Below, piece by piece: positions 59,232-64,000 of a stretch of DNA of 64,000 bases. This stretch comes from Aspidapion aeneum (Eukaryota > Arthropoda > Insecta > Coleoptera > Brentidae). The stretch's first letter is position 1. Each line of letters opens with the position of its first letter. The translations under genes were made by a program, and so were the position numbers. The stretch covers positions 26,977,171-27,041,170 of the forward strand of contig OY755047.1 of assembly GCA_963576565.1 (NCBI GenBank), given 5' to 3'. The notes under the pieces are model-generated. The model ran no database searches. It saw only the letters and a list, made by a program, of their open reading frames with translations, and had not been told where the DNA came from.

Positions 59232-60160
59232 AGAAGCCTCGTTATCGACAGGTAAGTTAATTTTTATTTCGGCAAACTCCATTACCTTCGCATTAACCTG
59301 TTTTATTTTTATACACTCTTTTTAGAGTATGGAATCATTAACAAACGCTAATTTTAGTACCCGTGAATAAAAGAGACAACTATTTTTCGTGGCAAAGCAG
59401 GTATAGGGGTAGCTCCAAAGCTGTACACCCACGGTTGTCAAAAATCTAATGGACATGTATTAAGTGTTGACAGATAACTGTTTTATCGTTAAGGGATATC
59501 ATTATAAAATTAGACGGTATATAAATCTCGTCTTACGTTATCAGTAAAAGAAATTAAAAATATTGCCTAAGATACTGTATGCTTTTTACACAAGTGGCGA
59601 CATCTACCAATATAGAAGGACAGGTAAGTGAATTTTTATTTCGGCAAACTCCATTACCTTCGCATTAACCGGTTTTATTTTTATACACTCTTTTTAGAGT
59701 ATGTAATCATTAACTGACGCTAATTTTAGTACCCGTGAATAAAAAAGACAAACATTTTTGGTGGCTAAGCGGGTATAAAAAGGTTTTGTTTATCTTGTAT
59801 CTTTCCGTGGATAGCTCGAAAGCTGTACACCCACGGGAGTCAAAGATCTAATGGACACGTATTAAGTGTTGACAGTTAACTGTTTCATCCTTAAGGAACA
59901 GGGACTCTTCAGAACATTGCATGGTCAATGTGACATCATTGTAAAGTAAGACGTTATATAAATCTCACCTTACGGTATTAGTAAGAGAAATTAAAAACAT
60001 TGCCTGAGATACTATATGCTTTTTACAGAAGTGGCGACATCTACCAATATAGAAGCCAAGTTATCGACAGGTAAGTTAATTTTTAGTTTGGCAAACTCCA
60101 TTACCTCCGCATTTACCTGTTCTTATGTTTATACACTATTTCTAAGGTATGAATAAAACA
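59232..60160 (-). repeat. Second ribozyme repeat family, tandem part
   Basis: ACAGGTAAGT markers at 59248, 59620 and 60067 give units of about 372 and 447 bp; the last is partial. Shared blocks are TTCGGCAAACTCCATTACC, TTTTAGTACCCGTGAATAAA, GTGTTGACAG and GGCGACATCTACCAATATAG. The ribozyme reads on the minus strand. The first unit has a deletion that removes its core. Related inverted copies follow at 61.9-63.0 kb. Confidence 0.82.
59866..59918 (-). ncRNA. Hammerhead ribozyme, family 2, copy 2
   Basis: On the minus strand CTGAAGA (59906-59912) is followed by GTCC...GGAT (stem II with a G-U closing pair), GAAAC, and stem III ACAG/CTGT around TTAA. The triplet GTC ends at 59871. Stem I TGTT/AACA is 4 bp. 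All core nucleotides are present. Confidence 0.8.
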
Positions 60161-61936
60161 AAATACAAGAGAAACAAACCCTTTATAAAACCGCTTAGCC
60201 ACGAGAAATTTTAGTTTCATGGATTCAACGTTGTATTTATTCCACAAATAAAATTAACTCTCCTGTAGGTTTTTCCTACCCAGAAATATATTAAAAAGTG
60301 AACATGTCATATTGCTATAAAATTAAAGGTGAACGTATCATTGTCTCTGGATAAAATATGCTGACTGTAGGTTGACCAAAAAACGCACAGATAAAAACAA
60401 CTCAAAGACATTCCATTTTTCAGATCTTTTTTTGTTGCTGTTAGTCTGCATATGATAAATAAAGAGGTTGGAAATAGATAGTTTAAGTTGTGCTACGTAT
60501 TTTTACGTAAAACTGCACGTTAAGCGCTCTACGTTTTGTTCCAAATTTGAGTTTAAGTTGAATGTTTTCACGTTACCATAACAAGTCTACTAATAGCAGA
60601 GAATATGAAATTCGGCACTGTGTTTTTTTGATGTTACAATTTTGTTTTTTGTCTTTGTCTTTTCAAAATAAAGCGATGGTAATCTCAGACATCGATGTTA
60701 TCGCCTCTTTAGAATTCATCAGTACGACATAATCAAAATGAAATGAAGATGATAAAAACTGAAGAGGAACAATAAAATGTGTCTACTGTAGCTCTGAAAC
60801 TAGACGGCAACATCAATGCCTGCTGCTAGCATCACTTTGTTCTAAAAAAGAGCATAAAAATTAATTTATTCTGTCTTTGACGACTCCTTAAATAATTCCT
60901 TTTACAGTATTGACAAAATATAAAACCAAACCTTATCTAACACACCGTTAGACACTTGTCGAACCTGCACAAACTGGAGAAAATGTAAAGAAATTGAAAT
61001 CGGCCATATGGAACCACTGACCCCAATTAAAGGTGTTTGACAGAGCGTCACTGCTTATTTTCTACGACGACCTCTACGGATTGTAGCTCAAACTACACTT
61101 GTAAGGTCACTGCGTCCTGAAGCCTGGCGACGCAGTTTTCGTGATCCAACATGAACCTATATGCTTGTTCACTATAACGACCTCTCATTACGAAATTACA
61201 ACACCACTTTACGTAAGAAAGAAAGCACTTACGCACTTTAAAAAATATACATGCAATCTTGTGCGTAGGCCCTAGACATATTTGTAAATTTATTCAGTTT
61301 TTTGTTTAGGCCTTTATTAAAGTGTGGAATCAATGTGTTTATTATTCCAAGCCATAAACTTATTCGCATGAAGAAACGATTGACAAAGCGGAAAACGCCA
61401 AGGCGCTTCTGATATAAACTGCCTAATATTTTTCATTCGAGCGAGCGAACTGAAAACTGGCTGATAAATAGGCAGCCATTTAGGGGTGTTGATATCGAAG
61501 ACAAGACAAAATTCTGTGATTCATTTGATTGATTGATTGATTGGTTTCTACGACAAGGTCACTTATACACGGTATGTAATCAATACGCGTTTTCACCGCG
61601 CATATTGTAAATATTTCTTCTGTGATCGGCGGATAAATATGTTTCAAGTCTGGCCCAATTCTACCTAGCTCCTTTAATATCCTGAAGCGTACATTTGTGT
61701 AAACTGTGCAATTTCACTATTTTGTTATCTAAATTACATCACAGAAAGCAAGAAGTGTCAGTCGAGCGTCATCCCTGATATGAGTTGGATACGCGCTGAC
61801 ATGTAAGCGTGTCTTAGTTTGTCGTGCTTGCTCACACACGGTTTGGATTTGGAAACCCTCAAACCGCAGATTCTTAGTTCATTGTGTGTTTTTTTAGTTC
61901 AGGAAGTTTAAAGACCTAACAAGGTGCAATAATCTT
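60161..61936. other. Mostly unassigned
   Basis: Holds a (GATT)n tract at about 61527-61542 and stem-loop copy 3. No frame or element terminus was identified. Confidence 0.4.
61103..61150. repeat. Dispersed stem-loop repeat, copy 3
   Basis: GGTCACTGCGTC matches the left arm of copy 2. The homologous right arm is degraded (GTGATCCAAC), though a nearby GACGCAGT happens to pair with ACTGCGTC. Confidence 0.55.
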
Positions 61937-62230
61937 ATGGTCTTTATACTTTTACAAGGTTGCCTAAGCAATTTGATCAGTCGTGTGAACTTAACTAGAC
62001 GAATGGATACAGTTAACTGTTTCGTCCTTATGGGACTCTTCAGAAGACTGCTTGGTCAATGTGACACCCTTGCGAAGTTAATCAGACCGTTTTGTCTGTT
62101 ATCCTACGTCTATAGTGAGAAAACCCTCGCAAGAAATGCCATCTACGGAGATACGAGAGAAACTAGAAAAAGAGCAGGTGAGTATAAACTGATATATACA
62201 GCGATCGGTGGAAAGATCGATTGCAAAAAA
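61937..62230 (-). repeat. Ribozyme repeat family 2, copy 3
   Basis: Contains GGTCAATGTGACACCCTTGC, TCAGACCGTTTTGTCTG, GATACGAGAGAAACTAGAAA and the hairpin CGATCGGTGGAAAGATCG. It is the inverse of the next copy. The 102-codon plus frame is antisense to the ribozyme. Confidence 0.75.
62007..62050 (-). ncRNA. Hammerhead ribozyme core, family 2, copy 3
   Basis: On the minus strand: CTGAAGA (62037-62043), stem II GTCC/GGAC with loop CATAA (perfect), GAAAC, and stem III ACAG/CTGT. The cut-site base is A (GTA, still permitted). Stem I does not pair, so this copy is probably inactive without another partner strand. Confidence 0.7.
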
Positions 62231-62250
62231 AAAACTCATCCGTGACCTAC

Positions 62251-62700
62251 GACAGCACTTTCTACTCGCCTGCTCTTGGTCTAGTTTCTCTCGTGACTCG
62301 GTAGATGGCGCTTCTGTCGAGGTTTTCTCACTATAGACGTAGGATGATAAACAAAACGGTCTGATTAACTTCGCAAGGGTGTCACATTGACCCAGCACTG
62401 TTCTGAAGAATCCCATAAGGACGAAACAGTTAACTGTCAACACTTGTTAAGTGTCAATTAAATATCGGACCATTGTGAGGTTAAGCTTTGGAGCTACCCA
62501 CGCAAAAATATGAGAGAAACAAAAACTCCTTTTTACCCGATTAGAACGAAAACTTGTTTGATTTTTAAATTCACGGGTACTAAAATTTACATTTGTTAGT
62601 ATTAATTGGTTTAAAAATTCCGCTGATTGAGGCTCACGTCTGAAGGTGGGTAAAAGCGTTGCTCTGGCCTGAAAGACAGAAGTGCTGTCGTAGGTCATAA
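62251..62700 (+). repeat. Ribozyme repeat family 2, copy 4, inside an inverted pair
   Basis: It opens CGCCTGCTCTTGGTCTAG, carries TAGATGGCGCTTCTGTCGAG, the ribozyme, CCCACGCAAAAATATGAGAG and ACGGGTACTAAAATTTACA. It is bounded by GTGACCTACGACAGCACTT (from about 62241) and AAGTGCTGTCGTAGGTCA (to about 62697), an inverted repeat. Confidence 0.75.
62399..62443 (+). ncRNA. Hammerhead ribozyme, family 2, copy 4
   Basis: CTGAAGA is at 62403-62409, stem II TCC/GGA has an A-C mismatch at its base, GAAAC is at 62423-62427, stem III is ACAG/CTGT, and GTC ends at 62438. Stem I is TGTT/AACA. Confidence 0.75.
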
Positions 62701-62756
62701 ATGGTTTTTTTTATTTACAATCGATCTTTTCACCGATCGATATATATAGATAGCAG

Positions 62757-63040
62757 TTTAAACTCGCCTGCTCTTGTTCTAGTTTCTCTCGTATCTTGGT
62801 AGATGGCGCTTCTAGCGAGGGTTTTCTCACTACAGACGAAGGATGATAGACAAAACGACGGTCTGATTAACTTCCCATAAGGACGAAACAGTTAACTGTC
62901 AACACTTATTAGGCGTCCATTAGATCTTGCACCTCCGTGTCGTTAAGCTTTCTATCTACCCACGGAAAAATATGAGAGAAACAATAACTTCTCTTCACCC
63001 GATTAGCCACGGAAACTGGTTGATTTTTCGCATTTTTAAT
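62757..63040 (+). repeat. Ribozyme repeat family 2, copy 5 (core deleted)
   Basis: It repeats CGCCTGCTCTTGTTCTAG, TAGATGGCGCTTCTAGCGAG and CCCATAAGGACGAAACAGTT, but a deletion removed CTGAAGA, so it cannot cleave. The hairpin CGATCTTTTCACCGATCG precedes it. Confidence 0.75.
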
Positions 63041-64000
63041 GTTCTTCATTTACTTATTGTTGCTTGGTAGAGCCATTTATTGAAAGATTGGAATTCTAAA
63101 TACAAGTTCCATACAATTGAGTGGTTTTTCTGATTCTCTTTTCTACATCACTTTACATCACGAATCTATCATCTGAAGAATAGAAAATACAAACAGATAT
63201 TGTTAGATTTATGCACTTTAGTTTAGGATTTTTCCTTGAAAATAAAAGTAATAAAACGTTATTTAAAAAGAAATTTTCCTTAATTTTAATCGCTTTGGTT
63301 TAAAAGTAAGATTTTGGTCCCTTTGGTATTAAAAGTATTTAAATCTGGGATTAAAAGTAGGTGTGGTAGTGAATGTTTAACTAAAAAGGGATTCTAATAT
63401 ATCTTGTGCTTTTTACCGTTTTTAAATATTGATGCGTATTAAATACGGTAATGCATCTACAGATATAGTTTAAAGTTATTTATGTATTATTTAGCTTTGA
63501 ATATTTTTGTATATAAGTTGTTTTGTCAAACATGGATTACTTCTATTGTTTTTCGAACTTTAAACCACCCCTCAGGGGTGGTACTACAATTTGAGACTAT
63601 TTTTAACGGGAATCCTACGACTGCACGGACTAAGTTTCCAAAACATGACATTTGGTTACAAAATTTTTATGTGGTTTTTCTTTATTTCTAAAGTTAATTT
63701 GAATTTAAATGAGATGAAACTCACTGAGAAATGCTTACTATCATATTGCACATTAGGGTGACCCAAATCTTTGCAGTTATTTGACCTGTAAGTATTAAAG
63801 AAATACACTTAAACCGGTCGGTATCAAATCTATAGACTTGATACTTAAACCCGGTCTACAATGCTAAGTCTTAAGGTCGTAGTAAATACTGGTGTAGGTG
63901 TTAAAATAGTCACATTCAAATGGTTTTTTACTTTTTATCTCTGCTATCACAGTTTTTGTCCCGAATTTCATTTTTATTCCTGATACGTCACTAAAAAAAG
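63041..64000. other. Unassigned AT-rich stretch
   Basis: A 69-codon plus frame at 63482-63691 has no known domain. Nothing else was seen. Confidence 0.4.

Noticed and set aside
59248..60130. CAG/GTAAGT and TTTTTAG pairs as introns in each repeat unit, plus a TATA-like motif
   Set aside because: They lie antisense to the ribozyme orientation, and the surrounding frames are not conserved coding sequence.
61103..61150. Apparent compensatory base change in the stem-loop repeat
   Set aside because: On alignment the pairing GACGCAGT is not homologous to the 3' arm of copy 2, so it is not covariation.
62099..62443. 114-codon minus frame and its 102-codon plus counterpart as a conserved protein
   Set aside because: Both are translations of inverted copies of the same ribozyme repeat; similarity is inherited from the DNA repeat.

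Overview
This window looks like AT-rich nuclear DNA from an insect. A beetle or another large-genome species is a guess from the mix of element families. No bacterial-style operon, rRNA, functional tRNA or convincing intact host gene is visible. Every recognisable coding stretch is a transposable-element protein or a fragment of one, except perhaps a broken THAP zinc-finger exon near 45.0 kb. Long open frames are rare, and most of those present are parts of decayed transposases or reverse transcriptases.

Layout. 1.5-2.9 kb: tandem ~340 bp repeats. 3-13 kb: small DNA transposons, namely a pogo-like MITE, a SINE split by another element, two copies of a terminal-inverted-repeat family with perfect 7-bp target duplications, and a GC-rich hAT MITE at 12.9 kb. 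13.6-17.2 kb: LINE relics, a CpG-richer stretch and a tRNA-derived SINE. 17.9-21 kb: a ~294 bp satellite. 21.2-24.5 kb: the third 7-bp-TSD element and further MITEs. 24.7-28.9 kb: a mariner broken by a 2.6 kb inverted-repeat element, a LINE tail and an inverted second mariner piece. 30.3-32.2 kb: a nearly complete Tc1/mariner-type element with very long inverted repeats and a short intron. 32.4-33.8 kb: a foldback element. 34.6-40.7 kb: another transposase relic and several LINE fragments. 42-48.5 kb: hAT MITEs, the THAP fragment and a 1.9 kb hAT element with a decayed transposase. 50-56.4 kb: another mariner, a duplicated block and nested LINEs. 56.9-58.7 kb: two further inverted-repeat elements.

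The most unusual content is two unrelated repeat families that carry type I hammerhead ribozyme motifs. One is a three-unit ~300 bp tandem array at 48.66-49.58 kb. The other is a tandem and inverted family between 59.2 and 63.0 kb. Both show the conserved core, a tiny stem III and a cleavable triplet, which matches metazoan retrozyme or Penelope-like (pLTR) ribozymes. Neither has a recognisable reverse transcriptase beside it.

Nesting gives a relative order of insertions. Exact target duplications resolve many of them: 8 bp for hAT elements, 7 bp for the family at 6.2, 9.1 and 21.2 kb, TA for the Tc1/mariner-like and pogo-like elements, and 12 bp for two LINEs. Coordinates of elements with matching duplications are close to exact. 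Boundaries of other repeats are approximate.
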